Numbered from the stretch's first letter, positions 1 to 11,001 are shown. The stretch is DNA of 64,000 nt from Pseudoalteromonas sp. T1lg88 (GCF_002964765.1 NZ_PQCF01000002.1:1-64000); one strand, 5' to 3'. Notes: generated by a model from the sequence alone, not told the origin. Program-made: numbers and translations.

Positions 1-7
1 ACTTTGT

Positions 8-83
8 GTCCCCTTCGTCTAGAGGCCTAGGACACCGCCCTTTCACGGCGGTAACAGGGGTTCGAATCCCCTAGGGGACGCCA
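8..83 (+). tRNA. tRNA-Glu (anticodon TTC), copy 1
   Basis: A 76-nt cloverleaf sequence with encoded CCA. The acceptor stem GTCCCCT pairs with AGGGGAC, the anticodon loop reads CTTTCAC with TTC, and the T-arm has GGTTCGAATCC. It is close to identical to the enterobacterial tRNA-Glu that I remember. It is followed by tRNA-Ala and an identical second tRNA-Glu, so the three are probably one transcription unit whose promoter lies before the window. Confidence 0.97.
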
Positions 84-111
84 CTTTACTGATTTGTCAG
101 TATCAGGTTTT

Positions 112-187
<76 letters not shown>

Positions 188-302
188 AATCCTTTGTTCG
201 ACGCACATCATCCTATTTTAGGCTGAATATATTCATGTTTAGGTGTGTTCGATAACTCGCATGGTAAGAGTTTAAATAACCAGTCCTAGTGACACACTTT
301 GT

Positions 303-378
303 GTCCCCTTCGTCTAGAGGCCTAGGACACCGCCCTTTCACGGCGGTAACAGGGGTTCGAATCCCCTAGGGGACGCCA
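303..378 (+). tRNA. tRNA-Glu (anticodon TTC), copy 2
   Basis: Base-for-base identical to the tRNA-Glu at 8-83, including short flanks, so 1-87 and 296-382 form an 87-bp direct repeat. The anticodon is TTC and CCA is encoded. The flanking identity indicates a recent unit duplication or gene conversion within the array. Confidence 0.97.
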
Positions 379-382
379 CTTT

Positions 383-783
383 CTTCTTGTTCTTATCCGG
401 TTATATCCAACTTTTTAAAATCATCAGCGTTCAGCTCTGATATTTATAGATACAATCGATACACTCCTTTCCTGCTCAATAACTTCAGTTAACTTTTTTT
501 AGCACAGTTGCGTTTCGGCTTTGCCATGTCTTGACAAAGATCTTGGCTTTTAAATCACTATCCCAATAACGCTAAATCTCTAAAAGAAGGCGAAGGCAAG
601 TTCTACCTGGGTATAGTCACGACTTTAAAGCTGGATAGCGCATCTCTGAGCGCGTCTTATCAAATCTCGGGTGATTGCAGCCGATATCCTTACAGCCAGG
701 CGCTTTGGTGCAGATAGATCGGGTTAAACATAATTATCGAGTGTCAGGCCTTGCTGGCCTTGTTAGGCAAGTGGTTGTTAATA
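383..783. other. Intergenic stretch with a start-less 60-codon open frame
   Basis: No confident gene lies between the tRNAs and gloA. On the plus strand 535-717 stays open for 60 codons and ends in TAG, with a protein-like composition (for example the stretch GKFYLGIVTTLKL). It has no ATG, GTG or TTG start preceded by a ribosome binding site. It may be a decayed gene remnant or chance. A TTGACA at 531-536 has no convincing -10 partner. Confidence 0.3.
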
Positions 784-819
784 GCGGCGGCGCAACCTAA
801 AGTAGTTAGCCGCCGTTTT
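784..819 (+). terminator. Possible intrinsic terminator after the tRNA array
   Basis: The GC-rich inverted repeat GCGGCGGC/GCCGCCG is followed on the plus strand by TTTT. The loop is long, about 17 nt, so it is a weaker candidate than others in this window. It could end transcription from the tRNA side and also shield the 3' end of the convergent gloA. Confidence 0.4.
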
Positions 820-823
820 ACAG

Positions 824-1222
824 TTAAAAGCTGGTGTATTCTTTTTTCTGAATAAGCTCGATGGCATAGCCATCTGGGTCCTTCACAAAAGCGATTTCAG
901 TGGTGCCGCCTTTTACCGGGCCCGGCTCACGGCTAATTACTCCACCTGCAGCGCGAATATCGTCGCACGCCTTGTATATATCATCATACTCGATGGCGAT
1001 ATGGCCATAGGCCGTGCCCAGCTCGTAGCTATCCTGATCCCAGTTATAAGTCAGTTCAAGCACGGTATGATCTTTCTCTTCACCATAGCCTACAAAGGCT
1101 AAGGTATAGCGGTATTCTTCATTGTCTGCTCGGCGCAGCTCCTTCATCCCTAAAACTTGCGTGTAAAACTCAATTGAACGTTCTAAATTGCCCACGCGTA
1201 ACATGGTGTGTAATAAGCGCAT
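824..1222 (-). CDS. gloA: Lactoylglutathione lyase (glyoxalase I)
   Basis: A 132-residue member of the glyoxalase/VOC fold, close to the usual length of about 135. It isomerises the hemithioacetal of methylglyoxal and glutathione to S-lactoylglutathione, the first step of cytosolic methylglyoxal detoxification. The four expected metal ligands are present: His5 (start RLLHTMLRV), Glu56 (VLELTYNW), His74 (YGHIAIE) and Glu122 (YAIELIQ). The ATG is preceded by AAGGTGG at good spacing. It stands alone between the tRNA array and the protease gene, transcribed towards the tRNAs. Confidence 0.95.
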   Translation of the reverse strand: MRLLHTMLRVGNLERSIEFYTQVLGMKELRRADNEEYRYTLAFVGYGEEKDHTVLELTYNWDQDSYELGTAYGHIAIEYDDIYKACDDIRAAGGVISREPGPVKGGTTEIAFVKDPDGYAIELIQKKEYTSF

Positions 1223-1371
1223 GATGCCACCTTACATTGTATATATGGAAAGACGCCATGGGCTTATCGGCAAAAACACCCGATAGCACACAGCATTATA
1301 ACCGGGCTACTTTAACGTTAAACCCCTAGGGCTACAACCGCCAATTGGACAACAAAGCGGTGCTGTAAATA

Positions 1372-1401
1372 CAAAAATGCCGCTCACTAATGGAGCGGCA
1401 T
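1372..1401 (-). terminator. Intrinsic terminator of the S8 protease gene
   Basis: On the minus strand a perfect 9-bp stem, ATGCCGCTC/GAGCGGCAT with a 7-nt loop, is followed by TTTTTGT. It lies 34 nt after the stop codon of the protease gene. Confidence 0.85.
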
Positions 1402-1435
1402 GGGTTAACACTAACCTAGTGTCGGGCTTATGATG

Positions 1436-4400
1436 TTAGGCTTTTTGGCGGCGCAGCCAAGCAAAAGGAAGCAGTAGTATGAGCCAAGCAAATGAACCAC
1501 TTGAGCTCTTTTTCTCTGTCTCTTCAACCGTGCTTTGCGCGGTCACCGTCACATTAACGCTTGAGGTTACTTCTTCCATACCATCGGAAACGGTAACAGT
1601 GAAGGTATGAGTGCCTACGCTCAAACCACTTACCGAGGTAGTGGCTGCAGTTTGGTCTGCAATCGAACCAGGACCTTCCCACAGGTAAGACAATTCATCA
1701 CCGTCTACATCTGCTGCGTCAGCGGACAAGGTGATACTTGAGCCTTCAACAACTTGAGCGCTGTTTACACTCGCCTCTGCCGTCGGGGCGTGATTGACTG
1801 CCTCAATTTGCTCGGTTACCGTCACAGTGACGCTTGAGGTTACTTCTTCTGTGCCATCGGAAACGGTGACAGTGAAGGTATGAGTGCCTACGCTTAAATC
1901 ACTTACCGAGGTAGTGGCTGCAGTTTGGTCTGCAATCGAACCAGGGCCTTCCCACAGGTAAGACAATTCATCACCATCCACATCGGCTGCGTCAGCGGAC
2001 AAGGTGATGCTCGCGCCTTCAACAACTTGCGTGCTGTTTGCACTTGCCTGTGCCGTCGGCGCGTCATTGACGGCCTCAACATTGAGCATAAATGTAGTGC
2101 TCATAGCATCCGTTGGGTAGTTGTTATCGCTCACTTTCACCGTTACTTGCGTTTCACCACTGAAATCCGGATTAGGGGTAATATCTATGGTTGAACCGCT
2201 TTGGTGGCCATTTACTGTGGCTGTAAAGCCTTCACCGCTAACGGAAATGGTGTTAGAGACATTGTCATTATCCATATAGTCGACACGAATACCGCTCACC
2301 GTTTGCTCTTCCATCGTCGTTACATCGTCGATAGAGAACAAAGTGATATTCGATGGGAAACTAATCGTTTTGCTCATTGCCATCATAGGTTCACCTTCGA
2401 TGTCAGCATTCACTGTTACATCAAAGTCTTGACCAATTGAGTTTGCATTTGAGCTGGCAACTATGTGTACTTTGAACGCGGTCACTTCCGGGCCATCGTA
2501 ATCAAGGCACACAACCATGTCGTCTTTAAGATATTCATCAAGTAAGCCATAGTTGTCATCCCAAGGAACGATACTCTGGTTTGTCCAACCATAGAAGGGC
2601 GAACGCTGGTCCATTGGGCCGCGGAAGCCACGGATACCGGCAGAAGCAAATTCCATCACACCTAGACCGGCTTGGATACCCGTGCCGTTACCGTTCCAAT
2701 CTTCAAAGTGCAGGTTGTCATAGGCGTAAATAACCTCATAGGCACCTGGGGAGTGGTCGTAGCCACGGGCAATAATTGCCTGGGCATCCACTCGCATATC
2801 ATTGCCTTCGAGTGGTTCATACTCAAAATCAAGACCGCAACTGAAGTAATCACAGCCATTTTTACCTTGCATATGTTGCAGGTTGTCCCATTCAACGACT
2901 ACGTGCGTACCTGAGCCCGTTCCTGGGTCGACAAGTCGAGTAACCGTAATACCTGCGACCTCACTTTCGGGCAGGGCGTTACCCTCAGCATCGTTCACTT
3001 GGTAAGGTGCGCCCCACGCCATTTCTTTAGCCATCACAGGGTGGAAGCGGTTATACCAGAATGCCCCCATCAGTTGCGCCGGACTGTTAAAGTTGTCAGC
3101 GGCAAAGCGGTAGCTCAGTGTGACTGCGCCATCAAAGTCGATTGCACCGGTTGGGTGAATGTATAGGCTATCTGACGCATTACCAAACTCATAGTTGTGG
3201 AACAGCGCAAATTGCTCGTCTTTTTCTTTATCGGTAAAGAGTGTCGAGAAGGGGATTTGCCATGCGCCGTCCAATGGAATAACCGGGGCGCTGGGCTCAG
3301 GTTGAATACCGTAAGAGAGCAGGTCGATATAGCCACCGTTTCCTACCGGCGTCTTACATGACTGATCGGTAATGGAGTCGGTGATATGGTACATGGACTT
3401 GCGGCCTTGGCTGTTGTTTTGCACGCCAGAGACCACAAAGCTATTGCCCTCAATCGCTACTTCGCCAGTGATGAAGCCATTGTTTGATAGATACACATCA
3501 TCCAGGGTCAAGCCCTCTGGCAACTCAGCACTGATGTTGAAGGTACGGTCGCCGCCAGAAACATTCGGCAACACATCCAGTTCGAAGGCGATTTTATCAC
3601 CGGCAATAGCCCGCGCTTTATCGCTATGGAAGCTGACCACATCATCACCGCGATTAACGTTGATCGATACTAAACCAAGGTTATCCGGGTTTTGGCTGTC
3701 CGAGCCCAGCTCAATGGCAGTGTAATGGCGCTCACCTGTTTGCTGCTCAAAGTCGTTAAATTTAACGGTAATATCTGACAGTACGTCAGAGTCAGTCACG
3801 GCACTGACCGAGCCTTCGGCATTCTCAGCCTTGTTACCAAGCACCACGGCAGTTGCTACCTTGTGCGGGAACCAGGCATCTTCTTTGCCTTGCCAGTAGT
3901 AGCGATTCTGGTTGTTTTCTTCCCACACAACCCAGTATTTTCCTGCTTCCGGGTAAGGAATATTACAGAACTCGGTCACTTCGGTGTTTTTAACCGTAGA
4001 CTTACAGATAACTTCATCGTCGTATTGAACCTGGTTGTCGCCATTAGCGTCGATACCCACGTAAATACTGATATTACCTTTGTCTGCGTTACGCTCGTCT
4101 TCAACCGTTGCCGGGCCAGAGCTGACATGCTCGGCGATAAAGCGCACCGCGTCTTCGGGTACATCGACCCAAGAAACGTGCAGCGTTTCACTCGACGTAT
4201 CCTGTTTTGCTTGGAACATTTCAGAGCCATTGCCATTTGGCAGCTCTTTAAGCAATAGCTCTTCTATATTCGCTTGCACCGGCTCATACACAGTCACCTG
4301 TGGCGCCGTGGCTTTACCAAGTGGCTGGTTATCCAAACGGAAGGTGGGCGCATCCGTGTGCGAAGTAAATTCAACAATCTCAGGCAGCTTACCGCTGTCC

Positions 4401-7043
4401 AGAGACATTTCCACATTCAATTGCGACACAGGCACGGCAGGGTCTTGAGCAATTAACTGCACCTTACCAAATACCGTGGCACCACGGGCACTGTCGGTAA
4501 TACTTTGAGCATTTTGCCAGCTGCCCGTGATCGACAAGCGCTGCGTCTCACCTTTTTTCAGGGTGAATTGTTTTGGCTCAACATCGACATGGACGCTGTA
4601 TTCATCGGTAATCGTGCTGACATCCCAGGTGCCATCGACCGTTGCCGTGACTTCTCGGATCCAGTTGCAGCTATAGAAACAGCGTTCGTCCACCATATTA
4701 GGGGTGTTTAATGCACCTAAGTTACCACCACCATATGGGTTCGTAAGCTGATAGTGCTCAACCGGCACGTGCATGATGAGGCCGGCATTGATTGCTTTAT
4801 CAACTTGCGCAATACCCGAGCCATGGAACCAAGGGTGAATGTTGTCATAGCGGCCCAACGCATTTTTTACATCATCGTTGGCGGTGAGCTGAATGGCTGA
4901 CATCACCTCTGAAGGGGACCACTCGGGATGTGCTTGACGCACTAGCGTCATAGCCCCAGCAATATGCGGGCTGGCCATGGAAGTACCACTTTTAACGCCG
5001 TAATCTGCCGGTCCAATTGAGCCAATCGCAACCTGAGCACCATAAGTAAACGGTTGATCTGTGGTGTCTGCGGCAAGGATATCCGAACCCGGAGCGGCAA
5101 TACCCGGCGCCGTAGCTTCACGGTATTGGGGCACCGCAGCATGACCGATAGAGCTGAACATAGACATGGCATCGACCATGTTTTCGTTATGCTTAATGGT
5201 GTTATTTGATTTAGGGATCGTTAAGCGATGATCCGTGCCTTCGCTCAACCAGGCGACAAATTCGTTAGCGTTGCTTAGAGGTGTCATGCCAAGTGGAATG
5301 TCGGTTTCCAAGGTATAGTGCATGTTGGCGTTCGATGACTCAGTGTTGTAAACAACTACAGCCGCAGCACCTGCGTCTTTAGCATGTTTTACTTTGTCGG
5401 CTAGGGCGCCATTTTCACTGCTGCTATCTGAGCGGGCGCAGAACACGATTTCACCATTGGTAAAGGTGTTGGTAAAGGGCTGTTCACAGAATTCGTTGCC
5501 ATAATCCGAGGCCAGTACCACAGGGCCTGTAATGTCACTTAAGAATGTCCCGTAGATATCTGTACGCCAGCTGCGAGGAGGAGTAATGCCTCCCTCTAGG
5601 TTGATAGCGCGAGATGATTGGGCGATGGAAAACGAACGGCCCGTTTGTGTTGAGCCTACGGATAGTACCCAAGGAGAGACGTGCTGCACGGAGCCATAGG
5701 TTCCGGCGTTACCGGCAGAGGCCGACACGGTTTATGCCCGCTTCATGAGCGGCTAAGAAGGCCAGCTCTACGTCGTCGTTGTGGGGATCCCAACCACCGG
5801 AGATCGAGTAGTTGATAACGTCTACGCCATCAATGATCGCTTGTTCAATTGCGGCAACCAGGGGTACGGTCGGACAGCCGATGTATTTATCCAAGGCACC
5901 GACCTGACCGGGTAAACAGGCCTGGTATGAAATAATGTTGGCATGAGGGGCCACACCGGATACTTGATCCAACGTAATACCTGTCTCGATGCCCTGTGAG
6001 GTAGCAGCCAGTGCAGGCAGTTTATGTTTTACGTTATAGACAATATTCCCCGCCGCGGTACTTGCGGTGTGGGAACCATGGCCATTGAAGTCCAAGCCCA
6101 CTTCAGGACGAGTTTCACCGTAAGGCCCAGCTTCAGGGTCGCTGTACGCCGAGGTAATATCTGGGTGTGACCAAATACCGATAAGTTTGTCATTACACAG
6201 GTCTTCATAGCCGTCGATTTTACAATCGTGAAGGTAGTTGCCACTGCCCAGTGGGTTCATTACGGTATAGCCGTCATCGCCCGTGGCTTGGAACATAGGG
6301 TGTTCTGGATTAATACCCGTATCAACCACGCCAACGAGCATGCCTTCACCCTTTAGGCCCGTGCTCGAGCCATACTGAGTGTTCGCCCATGCTTCTTTTG
6401 TGCCAATGCGTCCGTGGCTGGTATCTGTCAGCAGATCATAGGTTTGTACCGCGCGTACACTGGCAACTTCTGGCAGCTTCGAAAGGCGCTCTGCATCGGC
6501 GGTGCTTAAGTGTGAGGCAATACCATTGATAGCAATTTGAAAACTATGCTCGACCGCGATATTGATACCGGTTTGGCGCTTAACGCTTGAAACGAAACTT
6601 GTTTGTTTTTGTTTCAACGAGTCAATGTAGTTCGCTACTTCAGGCTTAGCCAGTGGGTTTTGCTGGCGGGCGCCAAGCGTATTGGCAGCGAATAAAGCGG
6701 TTTGTGAGCCGTCTTGCTGAAGCTCTTTATGCAAGGCTGCCGGCGTATCGCGAAGGCGAATTAAATAAGTATGCGACGGGGCATCATCAGGCCCAGCAAC
6801 AAATTTTTGTGGTGGCCGAATCATCACATTACGACCATTGCCCTGAAGCAGTGATGGCTCTTCAATATTGGCCTTTTGCGCTTCCATACGAGCTGCAATG
6901 GCTTGAGAGTTAAATTCGATTTTATCTACTTTTAATGCCGAATTTGGCGCTGAAGGCAAGGTAGTAGCACCAAGGCTCGCTACATACATTGCCGTTAAGG
7001 TAGCTAAAGCTGTTTTAGCAAAAACCTTGTTATGACGTTTCAT
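1436..7043 (-). pseudogene. Large secreted S8 (subtilisin-like) serine protease, split by a one-base frameshift
   Basis: Two overlapping frames (7094-5709 and 5728-1436) make one subtilase. The upstream frame ends just before the expected SASAGNAG motif, where the second frame takes over. Removing one base of the CC run (GG on plus, 5729-5730) gives a continuous 1868-residue protein. The ATG at 7043 has a good AGGATGGA site and starts a signal peptide. In order: an I9-type propeptide, catalytic Asp241 (VVDTGINPEHP), His322 (GHGSHTA), a PA domain inserted in the protease, Ser688 (GTSMASPHIAGA), long beta-rich regions, two nearly identical Ig/PKD-like repeats, and a C-terminal SSSGSFAWL segment with a hydrophobic helix and RRQKA. 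That tail resembles the GlyGly-CTERM signal processed by rhombosortase. It should be an exported, surface-attached or released protease. The break may be real or a sequencing error. It is divergent from the sensor kinase gene. Confidence 0.85.
1540..2085 (-). repeat. Tandem 273-bp repeat encoding two Ig/PKD-like domains of the protease
   Basis: Two consecutive 91-codon units, about 1540-1812 and 1813-2085, are nearly identical at protein level. Both carry VDGDELSYLWEGPGSIADQ, SVGTHTFTVTVSDG and EEVTSSV. The pattern matches PKD or Ig-like adhesion or spacer domains common near the C-terminus of secreted hydrolases. The high identity points to recent duplication. Confidence 0.85.
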
Positions 7044-7126
7044 ATTTCCATCCTGTTGATTAGAGGATTGTTCTAGTTGGTGGTGAATAAGCATTCACTT
7101 ATAAGGGTTATAACAACTTGGTTTTC

Positions 7127-7152
7127 AGGAGGGTATTAGGGGAAACCCTAGT
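7127..7152 (+). promoter_or_regulatory. Unusual ribosome-binding region of the sensor kinase: SD plus GAAA hairpin
   Basis: A strong AGGAGGG (7127-7133) lies 19 nt before the ATG, too far for normal use. Between them TAGGG-GAAA-CCCTA (7137-7150) can form a 5-bp hairpin capped by a GNRA tetraloop. Folding would bring the upstream SD to about 5 nt from the start. Unfolded, the internal AGGGGA could serve as SD instead. Confidence 0.4.
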
Positions 7153-10100
7153 ATGAAATGTACCGAATTTAGCCTCTTGACCCTGAATCCATGGGCGAGG
7201 TATTGTTTCTCGATTGTTTTATTTGTAGAAAAAATATTGAAGTTTGTTGCATTTTTTGTCATTGCACTGAGTGTTCAAAGTGCTTTTGCGAGTCTAAGTT
7301 TTCATCATGTTGGCATTGATCTGGGTTCAATAATCGATATTGAATTCGATAGCCAAGGAGTGATGTGGTTGGCCTCTCGTGAGGGGCTGTATCGCTATGA
7401 TGGTAGTCGCCTGCAGCATATTTCTTCTGAGGATGGCTTGTCCGACGATGATATACGCTCATTGACCGTTGATATGTCGGACAATATATGGATAGCCACG
7501 AACTCGGGAGGGCTCAATATCTTTGACCCAAAAACGGGCTCGGTGCAGCGCTTTAGGCAAACATCTTCGCCGAATTCTTTGTCCAATGACTCCGTTTATG
7601 ATGTCGCCTTCGTTGGCAAGGACCGCGCCTGGGTGAGCACACAAAACGGCCTAAATCTTTTTGATATTCAAAGTGGTACGTTTACGCGGTATTTTCATAA
7701 AGCAACTGATCCTCAGAGTGTTTCCGCTAACTACGGTTATTCATTATTTGTCGATGATAGCCAAAGGGTATGGGTCGCGACCTTAGGCGGAGGGGTGTCT
7801 GTCTATAACCCCGAGCAGGATAACTTTGAACAAATCTGGTTGAGTCGTTACACCACATTTAAAAACAGTGATGGGGTGTTTGCAGTCAGACAATTGTCGT
7901 CAGAGCTGTTCCTATTCGCTACTCGTACCGGCTTGTATCGCTATCACTACGTCAGTAAGCAACTAGAGCCGGTGACCCTGTCGTCTGAACCAGGACAAGA
8001 GCTTGGAACCGTGACCGACTTGGCGTTAGATGAGAGTAAAGTCTTTGTCTCCACACTCAATGACGGTGTCTTCGTCTATGATATTCAAACTGCTTCACTG
8101 AGCGCCGCTAATCCGAGCGAGTTGGGCTCCCGTCTGCAGACGCCCGCGGTGCCCATTTACAGTTTGGCCCTATACGAATCTCAGCTGTTTATAGCCACTT
8201 TAAGTAAAGGCCTGTACAGCTCAAGAATTAACTATAACGACCTTGATGCACGGCTAATGCGCACGGATGTGATGGGCGATCTGACCAATATCACCAGTGT
8301 GGATATTGTTGACAATGGAGACCCTATATTCGGTAGCTTTGGTGCTGGCTTGATGGTAACCCAAGGCGATGAGTCATTGGTGAGAATGGACCAAGGAAGT
8401 GTTCAAGGGATATCCGCCTCTCGGTTCCAGCGTTTACGAGAGCAATACCCAGAGATAACCAAGGTTGGCATCCTGGCCGTCGATTTTGATACCGAACGAA
8501 ATAGGCTTTATTTGGGCACCACGGTCGGGTTATGGGCTATCGATTTGAATACCGAGCAGTTGCTGAAAATTGCTCGCTATCGCCATACAGAGATTGGCTA
8601 TGTAAACGCCTTACACATAGACGACAAGGGCGATGTCTGGTTTGGCAGTGGTGGTTTAGGCTTGATGCTTTGGTCGGGAAAATCTCAGCTCTTGATAGGC
8701 TTCAACGAGCATGAAATGCCTAACTCGGGACTCAGCGGCGACTATGTCACGACGCTGCAAAGAGATGGGCGCTATCTCTGGGTGGGTACCCGCTCCAATG
8801 GCCTCAGTCGCTGTGAGATAAAACCGCTAAAATGTGAACACCTGGACTCGCTCAGTGGCAGTGCATCACATTTTAATGTAACAGCAATCGCTAAGTTGAG
8901 TAATGGCAACATCATGTTTGCAACACGTGGTGGTGGAGTCTTTGAGCTAACCAATACGAGCTCAAGTACCAGCCTACACAAGGTCACCGAGGAGCAGGGC
9001 TTAAACTCAAACATTATTTTAGCCGTTGAGGAAGACAGTGATGGCAGTGTTTGGCTTGCCACTGCCAAGGGACTTTCACGGCTAAACCCAAGTCGTGATG
9101 ATGTTGTCAATTATCCAATCGATGAGTTGGTAGGCACCCCCCAGTTTAATGCCCACGCCAGCGCTCAAAACGAGGATGCGCTTTTTTTCGGTGGGCTCGA
9201 GGGCGTGATACGAATTAACAAGCATACAAAAATGCCTGCAGACGTTGAACATTCGCTGCTTTTAAATGCAAAGGTGAAGCAAGAAGATAAGACGTTGAAG
9301 TTCACCACAGATAGTTCTTTGTCGGTGGGCCCAAGAAGCATAATCGAACTCGATTTTGCCTTGTTGGATTATGGCGTAGGCACTAAGGAATATGAGTATC
9401 GACTCAGTGCCAATGAAGCCTGGCAAGCCATTGGTGCAACCCAGCAATTCTTGCTGCATCATTTGTCTGCGGGAAGTTATCAAATCCAGGTTCGTAGCCG
9501 GGACTTCACCGGCCGATGGCAGTACAGCAAGCCCCTGCTTGTGAAGGTAAACCCACACTGGTGGCAAACACTCTGGTTCGTTGTAATCCTAGTCTGTGGG
9601 GCGCTTGTAACCATGTGGTGGTGGCACAAAATGCGCACCCAAAGGTTGCATCAGCGCAATCAGGATTTATTGCGTTTGCAAGCGTTAAAGCAGCAGGCAA
9701 AGGAGCAAGAAAGACGGCACATATCCCGGGAGTTGCATGATGAAATAGGGCAAAACCTGACGGCGTGCAAACTCGGTCTGCAAATGCTTAACTTGCAACA
9801 GCAAAGCCCCGACTTGTGTGCTCAAGTCGCGGGCAGCGTGTCCTTGCTTGATAAAATTATCAGCCAAACCCGTGACTTAACCCAGTCCCTGCGACCCCCC
9901 ATGCTTGATGAATTAGGGCTGTTTGCGGCCTTGGACAGATACTTTATAGAGCTACAAAAGCGAACCAACACACGGCTCTGTGTGTATTTACAGCCTGATC
10001 TGGAGTCAAGCATTAACCACCACGGTGAGCTGGCCTTCAGGGTGATTCAAGAGGCGGTGAATAATGCCTTAAAGCACGCCAATGCCAGTACCATAGAGGT

Positions 10101-10314
10101 GAGTGCGACACGGGTGCGAGAGCACCTGGTGCTGACGGTGGCCGATAATGGCGTTGGCATTGAGCTAAAAGACATTGAGCAATGCATTCGCAGCGGCAAG
10201 CATCTTGGCTTACTGGGGATGCGCGAGCGCTTATACCAGGTTAAAGGCGATTTAACTATCAACGCAGGGCGCCACCAAGGCTGTAAAATCAAAGCAAGGA
10301 TCCCATTACAATGA
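7153..10314 (+). CDS. Beta-propeller (ligand-binding) sensor histidine kinase, NarL-type HisKA_3
   Basis: A 1053-residue membrane sensor. Residues about 1-45 form a signal or anchor helix. Residues 46 to about 700 hold many propeller blade motifs of the GVMWLASREGLYRYD and GDVWFGSGGLGLM type. About 710-790 resembles a Y_Y_Y domain. A membrane helix lies near 803-825 (LWFVVILVCGALV), followed by a short coiled coil, HisKA_3 with phospho-acceptor His862 (ERRHISRELHDE), and an HATPase_c domain with NALKHA, DNGVGIE and GLLGMRER. The sensing part should be periplasmic. The stop overlaps the response-regulator start by ATGA, indicating a coupled two-component pair. The ligand is unknown; the divergent protease gene is a plausible target. 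Confidence 0.92.
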   Translation: MKCTEFSLLTLNPWARYCFSIVLFVEKILKFVAFFVIALSVQSAFASLSFHHVGIDLGSIIDIEFDSQGVMWLASREGLYRYDGSRLQHISSEDGLSDDDIRSLTVDMSDNIWIATNSGGLNIFDPKTGSVQRFRQTSSPNSLSNDSVYDVAFVGKDRAWVSTQNGLNLFDIQSGTFTRYFHKATDPQSVSANYGYSLFVDDSQRVWVATLGGGVSVYNPEQDNFEQIWLSRYTTFKNSDGVFAVRQLSSELFLFATRTGLYRYHYVSKQLEPVTLSSEPGQELGTVTDLALDESKVFVSTLNDGVFVYDIQTASLSAANPSELGSRLQTPAVPIYSLALYESQLFIATLSKGLYSSRINYNDLDARLMRTDVMGDLTNITSVDIVDNGDPIFGSFGAGLMVTQGDESLVRMDQGSVQGISASRFQRLREQYPEITKVGILAVDFDTERNRLYLGTTVGLWAIDLNTEQLLKIARYRHTEIGYVNALHIDDKGDVWFGSGGLGLMLWSGKSQLLIGFNEHEMPNSGLSGDYVTTLQRDGRYLWVGTRSNGLSRCEIKPLKCEHLDSLSGSASHFNVTAIAKLSNGNIMFATRGGGVFELTNTSSSTSLHKVTEEQGLNSNIILAVEEDSDGSVWLATAKGLSRLNPSRDDVVNYPIDELVGTPQFNAHASAQNEDALFFGGLEGVIRINKHTKMPADVEHSLLLNAKVKQEDKTLKFTTDSSLSVGPRSIIELDFALLDYGVGTKEYEYRLSANEAWQAIGATQQFLLHHLSAGSYQIQVRSRDFTGRWQYSKPLLVKVNPHWWQTLWFVVILVCGALVTMWWWHKMRTQRLHQRNQDLLRLQALKQQAKEQERRHISRELHDEIGQNLTACKLGLQMLNLQQQSPDLCAQVAGSVSLLDKIISQTRDLTQSLRPPMLDELGLFAALDRYFIELQKRTNTRLCVYLQPDLESSINHHGELAFRVIQEAVNNALKHANASTIEVSATRVREHLVLTVADNGVGIELKDIEQCIRSGKHLGLLGMRERLYQVKGDLTINAGRHQGCKIKARIPLQ

Positions 10315-10958
10315 CAGCGATAGAAAGCTTGATCATGGCTGATGACCATGAATTGGTGCGCTCGGGTTTAAAGAGCTTGATTCAACAACAATTCCCAGAT
10401 GTTCCCGTGCTGGAAACTGGGTCCGGCGATGGCGCGTTGGCGTTGATACTCGAACAGCAACCGGCATTAGCCCTGCTGGATGTAACCTTGCCAACGATGA
10501 ATGGGTTGGATGTGGTCGCCAGTGCGCGAAAGGCGGGATTCAAGGGCAAAGTAATCATGCTCTCCATGCATCACTGGCCAAAGTATGTTGCCCGAGCCTG
10601 GCTTAACGGCGCCAACGGCTATGTGTTGAAAGACTCTGCCTTTGAAGAGTTGCTGGTGGCCATAAATACGGTGATGAAGCATGAGCGCTATTTATCAAAA
10701 GGCATTTGTGCCCAGGCCGTGGACGATGTTTTAGAGTACATGGATGCGGAGCAAGAAGAGCTGCTTACACCGCGGCAAAGGCAGGTATTGCAGCTGGTGG
10801 CAGAAGGGCACTCGTCCAAGTACATCGCCAGTGAACTCAATGTCAGTTTAAAAACCGTTGAGGCTCACCGCAGCTCAATTATGAACAGGCTAGGCATTCA
10901 TGATCTTGCCGGCTTGATTAAAGCGGCGATCAGTTTAGGTCTAACCGAGCTGGATTAG
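10311..10958 (+). CDS. LuxR/NarL-family response regulator
   Basis: 215 residues. The N-terminal receiver has the acidic pair Asp11/Asp12, phospho-acceptor Asp57 (LALLDVTLP) and Lys107 in GYVLKDSA. The C-terminal GerE/LuxR helix-turn-helix spans about 150-197 (LTPRQRQVLQLVAEG, KTVEAHRSSIMNRLG). It starts inside the kinase stop (ATGA overlap) and is therefore the kinase's partner. The DNA target is not visible; the divergent protease/kinase promoter region is the first place to look. Confidence 0.95.
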   Translation: MTAIESLIMADDHELVRSGLKSLIQQQFPDVPVLETGSGDGALALILEQQPALALLDVTLPTMNGLDVVASARKAGFKGKVIMLSMHHWPKYVARAWLNGANGYVLKDSAFEELLVAINTVMKHERYLSKGICAQAVDDVLEYMDAEQEELLTPRQRQVLQLVAEGHSSKYIASELNVSLKTVEAHRSSIMNRLGIHDLAGLIKAAISLGLTELD

Positions 10959-11001
10959 TGAAAAGGGCCTGGCGATTGCCGCTGCTGCGCTCTTTATTCA
11001 G

